Source of the DNA: Anodontia alba
Taxonomy: Eukaryota > Mollusca > Bivalvia > Lucinida > Lucinidae
Assembly (NCBI GenBank): GCA_964016985.1
Contig: OZ024828.1
Location: 86,072,308-86,136,307 of the forward strand
Length of the DNA: 64,000 nt
Direction of reading: 5' to 3'
The position numbers and the translations under genes were made by a program. Of the stretch, positions 1-14,603 are shown piece by piece; the first letter of the stretch is position 1, and each line of letters starts with the position of its first letter. The notes beneath the pieces are model-generated. The model was not told where the DNA came from. It saw only the letters and a program-made list of their open reading frames with translations, and did no database searches.

Positions 1-492
1 TCTGCACAGTCACATCAGGGCAGTCATTGTTTTGCTAGTACATTTTTGTGGATCTTACTGATAACTCTTTTCATCATTATCAATTATACACTGTAGATCT
101 AATACATTGTGGTCCGTTATTTCGCGAAATCCAGTATTGACTGAGCCACTGAGGTTGGCAATAGATTAAAAAGACCGGTTTATAATAGATATATGTGGAT
201 TATCTTACTGCTTTTAGGCTGGAAAGTAGTTTGTACAAAGTTGATGACGGGTATAAAATTGCTATTTTGTAATCATACTAAGAAGTGGTATAAGGTACTT
301 GAATATGAAGTTTACTGATAAGTGCCCAAGTTTCTAAGCAAGTTCAGAAGGAACTTCCCAAACACACCAATGAAATATGAATAGTATAATTTCGCATGCT
401 TTTTGCTTATGAAGAAGAATTATGCTATCAGTGTAAAGGAAAAGAGAACAGCTTTTATCACTATCAGTGTGTTTAATACTTGTATATCTTAA

Positions 493-690
493 CCCTTCTC
501 TTGCTAAACACAACATGCCCTGTCTTAGCAAACAGTGCAGATCCAGATCAGTTGGCTTCTGAAGAAGCCAACATCTGGATCTGCACTGTTTGCCATTAAA
601 TATGTGAATTTCTATCAAAAACCCAGATCAAGTAATCTGATTGGCTGGAAATTAGGGCATGGCATCTTAATTTATTCAGCATGACAAGGG
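493..690. mobile_element. TTAA MITE, family A (CTGCTGAA ends, 65-bp core hairpin)
   Basis: TTAA at 489-492 and 691-694; inner CCCTT...AAGGG. Core AGCAAACAGTGCAGATCCAG folds back on GATCTGCACTGTTTGCC. The TTAA target and CCC ends suggest piggyBac-type mobilisation. Confidence 0.7.
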
Positions 691-839
691 TTAACTGTTT
701 AATGCTGTAGTGACTCAAATGAAATTGAACATTTACTGCAGATTTCAACTAGTTATTTGGCTGTACAAAATAATTACTGTCACAATAAATTTGCTTGCAC
801 ATGTGAAAATACATTTGAAAAATGGTTGGAAAGTCTTCA

Positions 840-1348
840 TCTTTGTCCTGCTGAACCAGGATATGCCCTGCCTTTGCAAACAGTGTAGATCCAGATTAGT
901 TGGCTTCCAAAGAAGCCAACTAATCTGAATCTGCACTGTTTGCCATTAAATATGTGAATTTGCATCAACAACCTGGATCAAATAATTGATTGTGTTGGGG
1001 TTTAACGACACGTCAACCCTTGAGGGTCATTTTGTGTCGTCTCCCAGAGAAAGGGAGAAAAGAGATAGAAGAGAGAGTAGAGGAGATGAAAGAGAGGGAC
1101 AGGGAAGAAAGAGGAACAGGAATGAAAGTGAAGAAACAGAAGAAATAAAAACATTCCCCCTCTACCCTTACCCACTACAAGGATAGCAGGCCTTGCCCAA
1201 CTGTAAGCCAATATCAGTTGGACGCCCCAGTGATGTAAGATACACAGCACATTCGCACCACCCGACCACCCCCCCCTGGATCAAATAATCTAATTGGCTG
1301 AAAATTAGAAGTGGGTATGGCATCTTAATTTATTCAGCAGGGCAAGGG
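840..1348. mobile_element. Family A TTAA MITE with a SINE inserted
   Basis: TTTGTCCTGCTGAACCAGG on the left, GCAAGGG-TTAA (1349-1352) on the right. Interrupted at 987-1275 by a SINE flanked by the 14-base duplication CTGGATCAAATAAT (973-986, 1276-1289). Confidence 0.7.
987..1275 (-). mobile_element. SINE (GTCGTTAAACCCCAACACA tail), complete, with 14-bp TSD
   Basis: On the minus strand it ends ...GTGTCGTTAAACCCCAACAC and contains a GA/TC-rich middle and CCAACTGATATTGGCTTACA. Perfect 14-base target duplication shows retroposition into the family A MITE. Relatives at 3265-3598 and 39331-39600, and a tail fragment at 38321-38365. Confidence 0.7.
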
Positions 1349-1402
1349 TTAAGGTATATCCATTTCTTTTATTTCAGTTTGTTGACTTTCAGCCTTACTT
1401 AC

Positions 1403-1523
1403 CTGTGAACAACTAGCTATTACACTTTTAGGAAGGCCTACTGATGGTGCCCATGCCACATCTCTCACCCAGTCACTGTGACCATCTAATTTCTGATCTT
1501 CTACCCACTGACCTTCCTCCTCT
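1403..1523 (-). CDS. SEC13: SEC13 exon 8 (start of blade 5)
   Basis: Acceptor ttgttttcag, 121 nt coding [19 protein letters not shown] then [20 protein letters not shown] and ending in Q with donor gtaagt. Phase 0 at its end, so the next exon (the expected DGRVFIW-type block) should lie left of the window; I did not find it in 1-1400. Confidence 0.93.
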
Positions 1524-4500
1524 CTGAAAACAAGCCAAAAATGCTCCAATATTGCAACACTTTACAATTATTTTTTTCAAGAAAACAGGCTTTAAATGTT
1601 CATGCCTTATCAAATCTTATTTGCCGGAAAAATAAAACGAAATATTTCACAATGTCATCTGCTGAAATTTTTGCTTAGCATTAAACCATACTAAGCAGGA
1701 TTCTAATGTGATTGCTAGATTAGCAATTAGCATTAACCCATTTGTGTCGAATGGACTCTTCTACCACACCTCTTTGGACCAGTCTATTTCCACCAGCAGG
1801 GTGTCTGGTTAGTTTTTATCATTACTATGTTTTATAGAAATTCCTGTATTCAATGCAAACAGTGTAGACCCTGATCAGATGCCGAATTCTGCTGCATCTG
1901 ATCTGGATCTACACTGTTTGCGAATAACCCTTTTGGGGATTTTCCAGCTAAAATAGGTTGAACTGCAAGCAGCAAAAAGTCTTCACATCTCTAGATAAAC
2001 ATTTTCTCACTTTGAGTAAGTACCCATAACATATGCTTTTTTTTTTTTTTTTTTTTGTGGAGAAATAAGAACAATATCAACACTTTTTGTTATGAAAGAC
2101 CCTGACCAGATGAGCGTTTGCTCTGGCTAACCTGGGTCCTTGCAGTTGTCTGTAAAAAATTCTAGAAGATCTGGGCCCAGTTGTTCAAAACTAACGATGT
2201 CGTTAGTTAAAATAACTTTGATTATTAAATACTGCACATACACTAATAGTTTTGCTGAAAAAATGTGAGTAGCTTTTGCATTTGTTTTGAACAACTGGGC
2301 CCAGATTACTTTAACATAGAAATTTTATTTTTGACAGTATTGTAAAAGATCAGCTTTCAATAGGTTTATAATTACTGAAGGGATTTTTCCACTCGTAATT
2401 ATCAATAAAAATGTGAAATGATAATACCCCACCACTATTGTGTGGAGGGCCAATAACTGATCAGCAACCTCAAACCAGGGCCCAGTTGTTCAAAGCGTCG
2501 TTGGCTTAACGAGCTCGTTAAGAGTCATTTCGTTAACTGTTTAAAGCGGATTCAATACACAATATTCTGATATTTTTTGCTGAAAAAATGTGAGTAGCTT
2601 TTGCAAAAAATTTCAGCATTTTTGCGTATCACTCGATGTAAATTTTTAACGAATCGTTAACTAACGACGCCGTTAGCTTTGAACAACTGGGCCCAGATCT
2701 CCACAATATCAATGCACAAACTTAGTTTAGTGACAATCCATTGATATTTACTCGTTATCATCCAAAACCACAATACCCTGCCACTACTGTGTGATGGGGT
2801 ATAAAAAGACTAATGAAAAAATGAATACAATTTTTTAATGTTCACTGAAAGGGTTCATGTAAACTTTGCTTGCAACCCAATGTTGTTCAATGGACATTAA
2901 ATTAATTGCCTTTATTACTTATACATATTATTTTCCATCCATTATTTGACGAACAAATCTGGTTCAAGGGCTAAAACTGGAACAAGAAAACAATTGCAAG
3001 CACTTTTCTATTAATAGCCAAACAGCAACATTGATGTCACACCTTGCCATCATCCAATCATACTGGAGAGAACCATGGCTTATTTTGACATCACTTAATG
3101 ATCATATGACTTCCAGTGAGTCAATGTATTCGTTGAAGTATGAACAACATTACGTCCCAATACTTAACTAGAGAATTTTTGTAAATGCACTGAGAAAGTA
3201 AATATTTCATTATTACATGTATATTACTGATATACAGTGGAACCCTCCTTTACAAACAGTATTGAATGTGTTGGGATTTAACAACACATCGACCCTTGTG
3301 AGTCATTCTGTGTCATCTTGCAGAGAAAGAGAGGAGAGATAGTAGAGGAGATGAAAGCGGGGGACAGGGGAGAAAGAGGAACAGGAATGAAAGTGAAGAA
3401 ACAGAAGAAATGAAAGATGGGGACAGGGGAGAAAGAGGAACAGGAATAAAAATGAAGAAACAGAAGAAATAAAACACTTCCCCTCTACCCTTACCTGCTA
3501 CTAGAATAGCAGACCTTACCCAACTGTAAGCCAATATCAGTTGGACGCCCCGGTGACGCAAGATACACGACATCATTGCGACACACGACCACCCCCTTTA
3601 CAAACGGTAACTTATCAACAACAGCCACCTCACAATTACAGTCCCTTTCCTCTTCTTCAGATGTTATTTTACTATATATTTAGCCTTTCTCCAACGACCA
3701 CCGTTCTACAAATGCCAGTTTTACACATTCTCAAGTATGTAGACAGACTACACTGTAATTATTCCAACTGTCATAAAAGCTGATGATAAGATCAGGCTTA
3801 ACAATGCGTCAACCCATGAAGGTAATTTGCGTCCAAACGATATATTAATTTGGTTTAACCAACTGTCACAAAACAAGCAGGTCTGTGCAAAATCAGAATC
3901 TACATGTACAATGACATAGATCCATATATTAAAGTCTTTTTTTTTAAACCAAACATTATGATATTTTTCGTTCTTCTCCATCACAATATATTTTGTGGCA
4001 ACTCATTAGAAGTGCCTCATCGAGGCACTTCTAATGAGTACCCACAATATATATTTTTATGGTGAATATCAAAAATATGCATCTAGATATTCCTTTTTAA
4101 TGTCTGAAGCTATGATGACAGGTATATTAAAGCTCCACATTCTGATTGGATGATCAAATAAGAGCTGTCATAGAACAACATAGATTGACTTTTTTTTTTT
4201 TTTTTTTTTTTTAAGTCTGTGACCTTAACCTCAAGGTCATTCACTGGATTGCAATAGTACAGCATAACATTTCTGACTGGCATCTAACATCAGGGTAACT
4301 GTGAACTACTTCCATCCAGAGGTTCAGGAAACATAGCCTTTTAAAAACTTTAACCGATGCCCACGCTGACACTGACGGCGGGGTGTCTGCTGTAGCTCTA
4401 TTTGTACTTTCATACTGGCGAGCTAAAAATGGAAGATATATTATACCTCCATATTTTGACTAGATTATCACATCCTCCTGATACTATTTTCTTGACATAC

Positions 4501-7500
4501 TGTGGTCTACCCGTTTGGTCTAACAGAGCATTTGGTGTGAGTGCTGGTGCCCAACTGACAGCATTACAGCCAATCTGCAGAGAGAAAACATAGTTAACCC
4601 TTAAAGTGCCAAGCAAAGTTTGTAGCAGACAACATTCTAAAAAAAAAAAAAAAAATTTTTTTGAGAAAATAAGCCTTGAAATTTCATGTGAATCGTCTGC
4701 ACCGCAGACGATTCACATGAAATGTCAAGACTTATTTTCTAAGAAAAAATTAAAAAAATAAAAGAAATATATTTAAAAGTGTTGTCTGCTGCAGTTGTGA
4801 TTGGCGCTTAAAGGTTAAATCACAAGCACACAACAGTTTAAATCAGCTGATGACATTGTCATGTATTTTTCCTTCTTCTCTTCAAAATAGAAATTGACAC
4901 TATCTGAATGGTCTCCTTTTCACAGGTACGTCCAAAGGGTTCACAGGTGCGTCCAATGGGAACTGTGAAGCAGTTACCTAAAGCTCTGGAGGTGGTTTAT
5001 TGCACTCCACGCATACCAATAAACATGTTGTGTAACCAAAATGTGGTGGTTACATAAATGCTTTGCTTGTGTTTGCGCATTCTTTCACCAGAAACTGACT
5101 ACCACCACCTTTCTTGAATCAGCAGAAGGTAGAGAATGACCAAAGTAAACAGTTTGTGATCACTCTCCACAGAAGAATGTTGCCGGGCCCAGCTGGGATC
5201 GAACCAGCAACCTCCTGCTCACTAGACAGATGTGCATCCATCTATGCCACTGAGGCTGGCAATGACCTGGGTTTGCTAAGGCCTATCTGACCAAATGGGG
5301 TATATCGAGGGTTGAGCGCAAGACTGTTGTAACTCAAACATATTTTTGAAACCCTTGTTTAGGGGCAACTTTGACCCCTTTGTAAACAATGCAAATTTAG
5401 GTGCCATTGCTCATATGAGCAATGGCACCTAAATTTCCATTGTTTACAGAAAGATGTATTGTAATCTTCATAACTCCTTCATGGTGAGGAGATTAAGTAT
5501 TGGGGAAAACAACCATCTGACTTGCTACAGTCTTGTGATCAACCCTTGATATATGGTTCAGTGAGAACTAAGGTTGGCACAAATAATTGGATAATCGATT
5601 AATTGATCGATAAATTCCACAAAAATGATTATTATTAAAAATTTGCTAATAATCTATCATTTGATTTTTGTGTCTGTTACTTTACCATATTTACCTTTAA
5701 TAATTCAAGACACCTCACCATACTTTATCCAAACTGAACAAGTAGACTTTACTACCCAATACTGTGTCTAAAATAGCTGAATGAGTGGCAAACAGTGTAG
5801 ACCCTGATGAGATGCCATGTTTTGCGGGTCTCATCTGGGTCTACACTGTTTGTTCAGGCCTGTTTTTTTTTTTTTTGATTTGGGTTTTATGGCCCTTTCA
5901 AGAATATTTCACTTATATCGAACCGATCGTTCATCGAAGGTGGGCGAAAACCGAAGAACCCGGAGAAAAACCACCTGACCATCCGTAAGCAGAACTTGGC
6001 TTTCCCACATATGACCCGAGCGAGGCTCGAACCACAGCGGTGAGAAACCTAACGGATTAAGAGTCAACTCTCTTATCCACTAGGCTACGGGGGCCCGCTG
6101 CTCAGGCCTGTCTGGCCAAATACATACAGTTAAGTATAACAAATGGTAAGAGTCATGCTCAGAGACAGGGAAAATTATGACAAAATCTTCAGTGATTACT
6201 AATCAATTATCGATCACAATGCCGGGATGATAATCCATTATCTTTTCAGCTCTGATTAGCCAGCCACAGAGAGAACTACATGTACTAATCTACAGCTAGT
6301 AAACCTCAAAACTCTCCAGCTCTTATGTTGGCCTGACCCAAGATTGTGAGCAATTTTAAAAGAGCTTCCAAGGAAAGCCTATCAATCAGAGTGGCCACCC
6401 TCAGTTAAAAATGAAATTCCCTGAATTTTCACTGACTTTTCCATGACCAAATTCTATCTATCACTGACCAAAGCGCTGATAATTTAATTGACTTTTCCTC
6501 ATCTTGCAGTAGATACAAGATTAATTCTATTTTTAGCACATAAAAATATACCGCCCCAATTGTTCAATTCACAAAATAAAATGTTTTAAAGATTTTTGGC
6601 ATACATTTTCTAAAATGAACATTAATTTGTAATAATGCCGAGCGAGCCAAGCAATTGAGAAAAAAATTAAAATGTTTTCAATCACTTAAAATGGATAAAA
6701 CACCTGTCACAGCCTAACAGTTTTGGGCTAAAATTAGGAAAGTTCCTGACTTTCCCCTGACTTTCTTGGTATTTAAAATTTCCCTGGCCATTTTGTAAAA
6801 TTCCCCGACTTTTCACTGACCTTGAAGAAAAAAAAATTAAGCTGCCCTGACTTTTCCTTGACCAGTGGCCACCTGCTATGGCAGAAGAATTGTTAAGAAG
6901 GAGTATTTGGTGATGATTCTGAGATAATTCTTATTTCTCCATAAAAACATATGTTGTGTGTACTCATTAGAAGTGCATTGGCAAGGCACTTCTAATGAGT
7001 ACCCACAACATATGTTTTCATGGAGAACTGGAGAAAATTATCCCATAATTATCACCTTCTTGACAATTTCTCTGTATGGAAAAGTGATCCTCATTTAAAC
7101 TGATTAAGAGTTATTTGCACATGAAACTGCCTATTATAGCTCCAGATAAGTGTGCATATTCACAAAACTATTTCTCTTACTTTGCCATAAAAAAATATGC
7201 TGTGGGTAATCATTGGAAATGCCTCAACAAGGCACTTCTAATGGGTACCCACACATATATTCTTGCTTTTGGTAGCAAAAAGGGGTTTTATCTGGATCAA
7301 TTGTTATACACTTCAGTAAAGCTGAAAATAGTTTCTTCTTTTTTTTCATTTGTTTGTGCTGAGGTTTTACGGCCCAGTCAACCCAACAGGATTATGTTGA
7401 GCGCAATTAGTTTACCTAACCACACTTTTACTGGGCAGGATACAGTGGCTTAATATTTTGCTTCGTATCAGAGGTATTTTTATCCTTACCGTGTGAGCAC

Positions 7501-10500
7501 GATCTATTGGCTTTGGATCCCAGCTTCCATCACCTGTAAATATAACAATAAATCTTCATGTTTTGTGGTTTTTGCCAGGTTGTCGAAATATCAAAATTTA
7601 TAATTCATTAGTAAATATGTAAATAGTCAAAATCCACTGATTCAAACCAAATTTAATTGTCAAAAAAATAAATATTTTCTTATCTGTCCACAAAAACAAA
7701 TGTTGTGGTACTCATTAGAAGTGCCTTGCTCAGTCGCTTCTGATGAACAACCATAACATATTTTTTGAAGAGAAATAAAAAAAAAATTATTTCACTGGAT
7801 ATTCCTCTAACATGTATCATCCTCTAACATGCATCACAAGTCATGAATTTCTTGCAATTCTTAACCCTGATCCTGCTGAATCTGGATATGCCACCTTTGC
7901 AAATAGTGTAGATCCAGATCAGCTGGCTTCTTCAGCTTCAATGTTTGACATTTAAGTATGTGTATTTGTATCAACAACCTGATCAAGTAATCTGATCGGA
8001 CAAAAATTAGAAGTGGGAATGACATCTAAATCCTTGCCATGCCGAATAATTTAAGATGCCAGGCCCACTTCTAATTCAGATTACATGTCCCAAGTTGTTG
8101 ATAAAAATTCACATATTTAATGCTAAACAGTGTAGATCCAGATCAGTTGGCTTCTGAAGCCAACTGATCTGGATCTACATTGTTTGCAAAGGCAGGGCAT
8201 AGCCAGGTTCAGCAGGAGCAGGGTTAATTTATTCAGCATGGCAAGGGTTAATTGTCCTGATGCAAAGGGGATAAGCTGGACTAGAAGGGTATGGTATTTC
8301 TAGAGCCATGGTTTTTGGAAGTGTTTGCACTATATTGTTTACTATCAAGGTTACAATTTTTCTTATTGTTCCGTACGAAAGTGACTTTTTCCAACAGGCC
8401 TTACCAGGGTAAATACCAACTATGGTCAGATACAATATTTACATTCTCAGTGTATTTACAGAAAAACCTAAACTTAACTACTGAGGTGTAATGTTGTTCA
8501 TACTTAAATGAATACATTGTCTCATGCAACATCACATTATTAAGTGACATTAAAATAAACCATGGTTCTCTCCAATACATGTATGAATGGACAATGGTGA
8601 TGTTTTGACATCAATGACACTGTTTTGCTGTTAATAGGAAACCTGCATGGAATTGTTCTTGTTTCAATTTTAGCCCTCTAACCACATTTTGTTGTCAAAT
8701 AACTGACAGAAAATAATATAAATACAGTTGACTCTCGTTATCTCGACCCCTCTTATCTCGATCCTATCACTTATGTCGAACTGATTTCTAAGTCCCGATT
8801 ATTTTCCCTATGTATTTATAGTATTTCAGCTTCGCATATGTCAAACTACTTTTATGTCGACACTTTGGCTATCTCGTCCATCATTTTCAGTCCCTGAATA
8901 TATTTTTCACAGTTTTCACTACCGCGTATCTCGAACTTAGACCATGACGAAGGAAAAAAAAAAAAGTAAGATGCGGTGCCGCCGGTCTCTCAGTTAATGA
9001 AAATCATAATAGGCCATTGATAAATAAATCAATAGTTTAATTTTCCCCTTTGTCCAGGTATTTACAAACAACACAAACAATGTCTAAAATCCGTAATTAT
9101 GAAATCACATGCGTATCGAGTCGGGTTTGACACGCGGCGCTCAACACCGTCTCGTGTCATTGATTTGTAAGATAAAAAGCTGCCCAGAATAGTGTCAACG
9201 AAGTTTCTTTAATTTATTGTTCAGATATGCTCTTCACTATTGAGTACTGTCCGTCTGAATGATATAGCGTCTTCAAGAAAAGTCAGTGCGCAACAGGTTC
9301 CGACTCAGATCAGCCTGATCGCCTGTATTGATCAGGCTAGCTAAGTCTGAATCTTCGCTTGTTACTCTTTGGTCAGGTGGTGCTTTTTGGTAAGCTCAGA
9401 TAAGGCTCATGCGTATAATGGAAAATTCATGGGCGTGCAGGTTGATCCGAGTCTTTGACAGTCGCACAGTCTTCTAATAGGAGTTGTCGTGCACGGCCTC
9501 AAATAGACGAATAACACGTGGGTACCGATGTTAACCCTTCCGACCCTGTAGCCTGGTACGGATACCCGCACAAATAGTGTAGGTCCAGATGAGACGGCTC
9601 ATAACGAGCTTTCTCTGCAGGATCTACAGTTTGCTGCACTGAGATGGTTCGTTTATGCCAGGGGAGATAATCCAAACTAGCTTACAGCTGCCGCTTAACA
9701 TTGTAAGTGTTTTATGCAAAAGCAGAAACCAGTCAACTCTTTATCGAGTTGTCTATGCGAAGGGAGCTAATCAAAACCAGTTCATAACGTATAGCTAACA
9801 CAACCCGGAAACCCGTAATTTATTTATAGCTCATATGGAAATCCAAATTTGTAGGAGTATTAAAAGACAACAAGAGACGTTTGAAATTTATTATTATTAG
9901 CATTTATTGATGATATTATTCCAAGAGAACCATTGCATCTCCTAAAACAAACAGTAACAATGCAAACTGAAGTACGCGTAAATTATTTAAATTGCCATAT
10001 ACATGTGCCTTCCAAGCACGTTTTGGCGAACAGAGAGGCGAACAGTCGTCATACCTATGACGTCACAATTTGGTTGTCTAGAACTTCTGATAACTCAAAC
10101 GTTTTTATCAGGTCCCGTGAAGTTCGAGATAACGAGAGTCAACTGTATAAGTAATAGAGGCAATTTGTTTAATGTTTATACTTCAATATGCATTTAATAA
10201 ATGACAAATGGCTTCTTTTCTAACAAGGCTTTTCTTGGCACTTCAGTAAGCTGACTTACTATAGGGTATTGATATTTTGCAGTCATTTGTTTTAATGCTT
10301 AGCTCCAGACAAGGGTGGGTATCTATATAATATTTTTCTTACTTCTCCATGAAAACATATGCTATGGGTACTCAGTAAAAGCTCTTAATGAGTACCCACA
10401 TTTTCACAGAGAAATAAATAAATAAATAAAAAAAAATTCCATTACTTTTCAACTGCAAAAGTGCCTTACCTGGAGCTATGCAACAAATACATGTAATGTT

Positions 10501-13500
10501 TGTTTGTGTTGAGGTTTTACGGCCCTGTCAACCCAATGGGGTCATGTCGAGCGCGGCCAGTTTACCTAACCACACGTTTACTGGGCAGGCTTAGTCCTCT
10601 ATGCGGTTAACCAGTATTGTGCACACTCTTTCGCCAGAAACTGACAACTGCCCTTCTTGAATCAGCGGAAGGGAGAGAATGACCGTAGAAAATATTTCAT
10701 GATCAATCTCTACGAAAGAATGTTGCCGACCTCGGCGGGGGTTGAACCCGCGACCTCCTGGTCTCCAGTCGGACGGCAAATACATGTAATAACAAGTTAT
10801 TATGAACATATTTTCAAAGTATAATTTTCACTGTCACGGCATAGCTCTTGATCAGGCACTTTTTTTCAACCAAAAAGTATCTATATTTTTCTTATTTCTC
10901 GACGAAAACATATGTTGTGGGTACTCATTAGAAGCGCCTCACCGAGGCACTTCTAATGAGTACCACAATATATGTTTTCGTCGAGAAATAAGAAAACTGT
11001 TTACCTGATACCCACTCTTAGCTAGACCTATGAAGTCTGTTATTTGCAATATCTGCATTTTCGCTTGAAATGATTATACATGTATTTTGAAATAATCAAT
11101 TTGCAACCAATATAGCTCTGTAGAGATATTTTCCTGGAATTTTCACGTTTCTAGATTTACTGTTTCTTTCCAAGGTTGATACCGAAATGTTTTGCATATT
11201 TACTAAATTTCATGTTTTCACAATAAGCTTATTCACTTGTCTTGAACATGTTGGTATAAATAAAGTTTGCTCTGCCCCATTATCTCCTATTTTTATACAG
11301 ACATATACAGGTACATGCTTTCTCAACTTTTTTTTTTTGTTTTATCATTATTACTGGAAAACCTCAATTCTATATACATGTGCCAACAAAGGATTCTTAC
11401 CTGTATTGTATAGAACTGATATAGAACCATCTGAACTGCCACATGCTAATATTAGACCAAGCTCATGTGGTGCAAAACATACAGAATTCACTGAAATTAC
11501 AAAAAAAAAAAAAAAAAAAATCACATCATAAATTAATGCAATTTGTATTTCAACACATAAAGTGAATGAATATTCCTCCAAAGAAGACCACTGACCTGAC
11601 AATATTTGCCTCCCTTCTGGAAGGGAGAAGGGGGGTGGGGGGGGGGGGGGGGGGGGGCAGAAGCGGGAAGGTGTGGGGTGGGGCTACACTTAATGAAAAC
11701 AATTTCCAGCAAATTCTTTCTTTAAGAGGAACCACTTTTCAAAAGATATTCCCATACCTGTACAACAAATTGCTTTCTACTTCAGTGATCTCCCTTTTAA
11801 AATGCTGGCAAAGACATGCTGCTTCCAGTGCTCTCCCTTTGACATGAATCCATTCACCTTAAGCAATGCCATGCAAAAAGAGAGCCATTGCATGGTGACA
11901 AGCTAAACTCTCCTGTCTGGTCTACAATCTTTGTATTTTTTGCATATCTGCTGAAGTTCCTTTTTTTTCTTACCAGCAAAGATCCCTTTCACCAGTATAA
12001 GTAACTGCTACTGACATTGTTCAGATTCATAGCCATATATAACTTTTGAATATACATGTATTGCTATAAACCTTTACAACGTAAACAGACCAAAATCTTT
12101 CAAGTGTTGCCATATGATCACAGGGCTGCCACTCATTTTCTATTTCAAAATTCCCTGACTTTTTCCTGACTTTTCACCATTTTTGACAGCCACCCAACTT
12201 CCCTTACAGCTGTCCTCAGCCACCAAATCTTCCAATACAGCACTTACTTCCAGAGAATAAAATAATCATTTAACAAAAGAATGAGGCCAATTCTGTAAAT
12301 TTATGTTTCTGAAAATTAAAAAGACTGCCAGAGCCATCTCAGTAAATTTTGAAATTCCCTGACTTTTGTCAGTTTTTTCCAATTTCCCTGACTTAAACCA
12401 AAATTCCCCAACTTTTCCCTGACCTGGAAAAAATGTCATTTTCCAGACTGTTTTCCCTGACCGTGGCAACCTTGGATCTGCACCAAAAAAAGAAATCTTC
12501 CCTTCGGCCACAAGTCAGTAGGAACAGATTTTTCATATGGCAGGCCTCTACACTATTCACATGACATAGGACAGGTTTTCTTTGTTATTCACATATGGCA
12601 TTTGGTAGCTTTCCTTTATCATCCATACTACATAAGCTAACATTTAAGATTTTTATTTCTTTGCTATTCACATATAACATATTTCAGGCCTTCTATGTTA
12701 CCCACATATAGCAAAAAAAAGGTTGCCTTTTTTTTTTTTTTTCCACTTGGAATTAAGCAGGTTTTCTCAGCATGATAGAAGACAGATACAAAAAATAAAG
12801 GGAAACTCAAGGCTACCCAAGACTGTATGTGAAATAAAAGCTCTTGACAAGCCAGGCAGTTTGATGCAAATTTGATCAAAATTGGATGAAACATAAGGAA
12901 GTTATCGAGATATGAACATTTCAACATTGCTTTTACGTGTGCCACCATTTTGAATATTTAACCCATTGTAGACTGAATAGACTCACCCACACTATATATT
13001 GGAAGAGTCCAATTTCAATTTTAGGTGCATCCTGCTATGAAATTTAGATATTCCTACAGAAAAATGGCTAAGCCATTTGCAAACAGTGGAGACCTTGATC
13101 AGATACTGCGTTCTGCTGCATCTAATCTGGGTCTGCACTGTTTGCCAATTACCCTTTTAGGAGTCTCCAGACTGCAATGGGTTAACTAGTAACAGTGTTT
13201 TCAGAGAAAACAGATGTCCCCTCACCATGAATTTTCAGTTTTTCTTCTGCTGTGACACTGAAAATTAGGTCAAGGTTACCAAAATCTAATCAGTTCTTTG
13301 TTATGTTCTGATTACATACTCATGAAAATTTCATACGAATCCAAGCATTGATTCCAAGCAAATTGTGCAGACAAGAAAGTGAAACAGAATTTTCAGTTTT
13401 TCTACTGCTGTGACCTTGAAAATTAGGTCAAGGTCACCAAAATCAAATCAGTTCTTTGTTATGTCCCAATTATATATCCATACAAATTTGGTATGAATCC

Positions 13501-14531
13501 AACTACATGTACTAGTCCACAAGATATTGTGCAGACAAGTATGCATGTAGCCAACATCAATACCGACTCGAACGCCGACGGGACCAGCACCAAAAACAAT
13601 ATGCCCCCCTCACCTGAGGTACCGGGGAGAACATAATAAGGCTTTATGATGTCATAAAGCCATAATTAGATAACCAAAACCTAAATAAATAATACTTGCA
13701 ACAATATGTTACCTTTGTGATTGTGTATATAGCTTCTTGTCTAGTTAGTTTGATTTTGCTCGAACAAGCTAATGTTTTCTGTCAGACAGAAGTTTTATTC
13801 AATAGTTTGAAGTGCTTAGAACCTCATTAACTCTCTGTATGCTGGGTATTTTGCATGCTTTTTTGTCAGTTGTGGATTTTTTTTTTCAAATTAACTTTTC
13901 CAAAAAATCTTTCAGGAAAACCATCAGAGCGTCAAACAGCTTGGATCCAGATCAGACTAGATGTTTTGTTGGGCCTGATCTTGGTCCAAACTTATCAGCA
14001 TACCACAAAAGTCGCCATTAGCATGGAAAGGATTAAATATTTAAAACTGCAGCACCCGTAACAAAATATCTGAAATCTTTATATCGTTAACTTTTCAATT
14101 TTTATCTGATCTTGATGGTTTGTTTGTTTGTGTTGAGGTTTTACAGCCCAGTCAACCTGAAGGGGTCATGTCGAGCGCAGTCAGTTTACCTAACCACATG
14201 TTTACTGGGCAGGCTTAGTCCTCTAAGAGGTTAACCAGTATTGTGCACAATCTTTCGCCAGAAAACATGGTTTGAAAAGATCTTTCAATTTAGGCACATT
14301 CTCAGCCCGAACCTTGCATTTCCCTTTGAAAAGGACAATTACATACCTGAAGAAGTGTGATGTTCATATTCATATAGTTTTCCCCATGTTCCATTTGTTT
14401 CCTTCCATATGATAACTTTTTTGTCATAGCCACATGAGGCAATAATATTACCATACATTGGGTGAGCCCAGGCAAGCTGCCATACTGGTCCATCATGTCT
14501 GTAAGAGATATAATTAGAACTGTTAGAGATC

Positions 14532-14603
<72 letters not shown>

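Noticed and set aside
1002..1250. Leu/Phe-rich minus-strand ORFs (also at 3313-3576 and 39354-39592)
   Set aside because: Three copies of the same SINE, translated across its GA/TC-rich middle.
10700..10782. tRNA genes (also at 5185-5260, 17500-17584, 37998-38070 and 60160-60230)
   Set aside because: Box A/B-like sequences are present but the cloverleaf stems do not close and each is joined to a SINE body.
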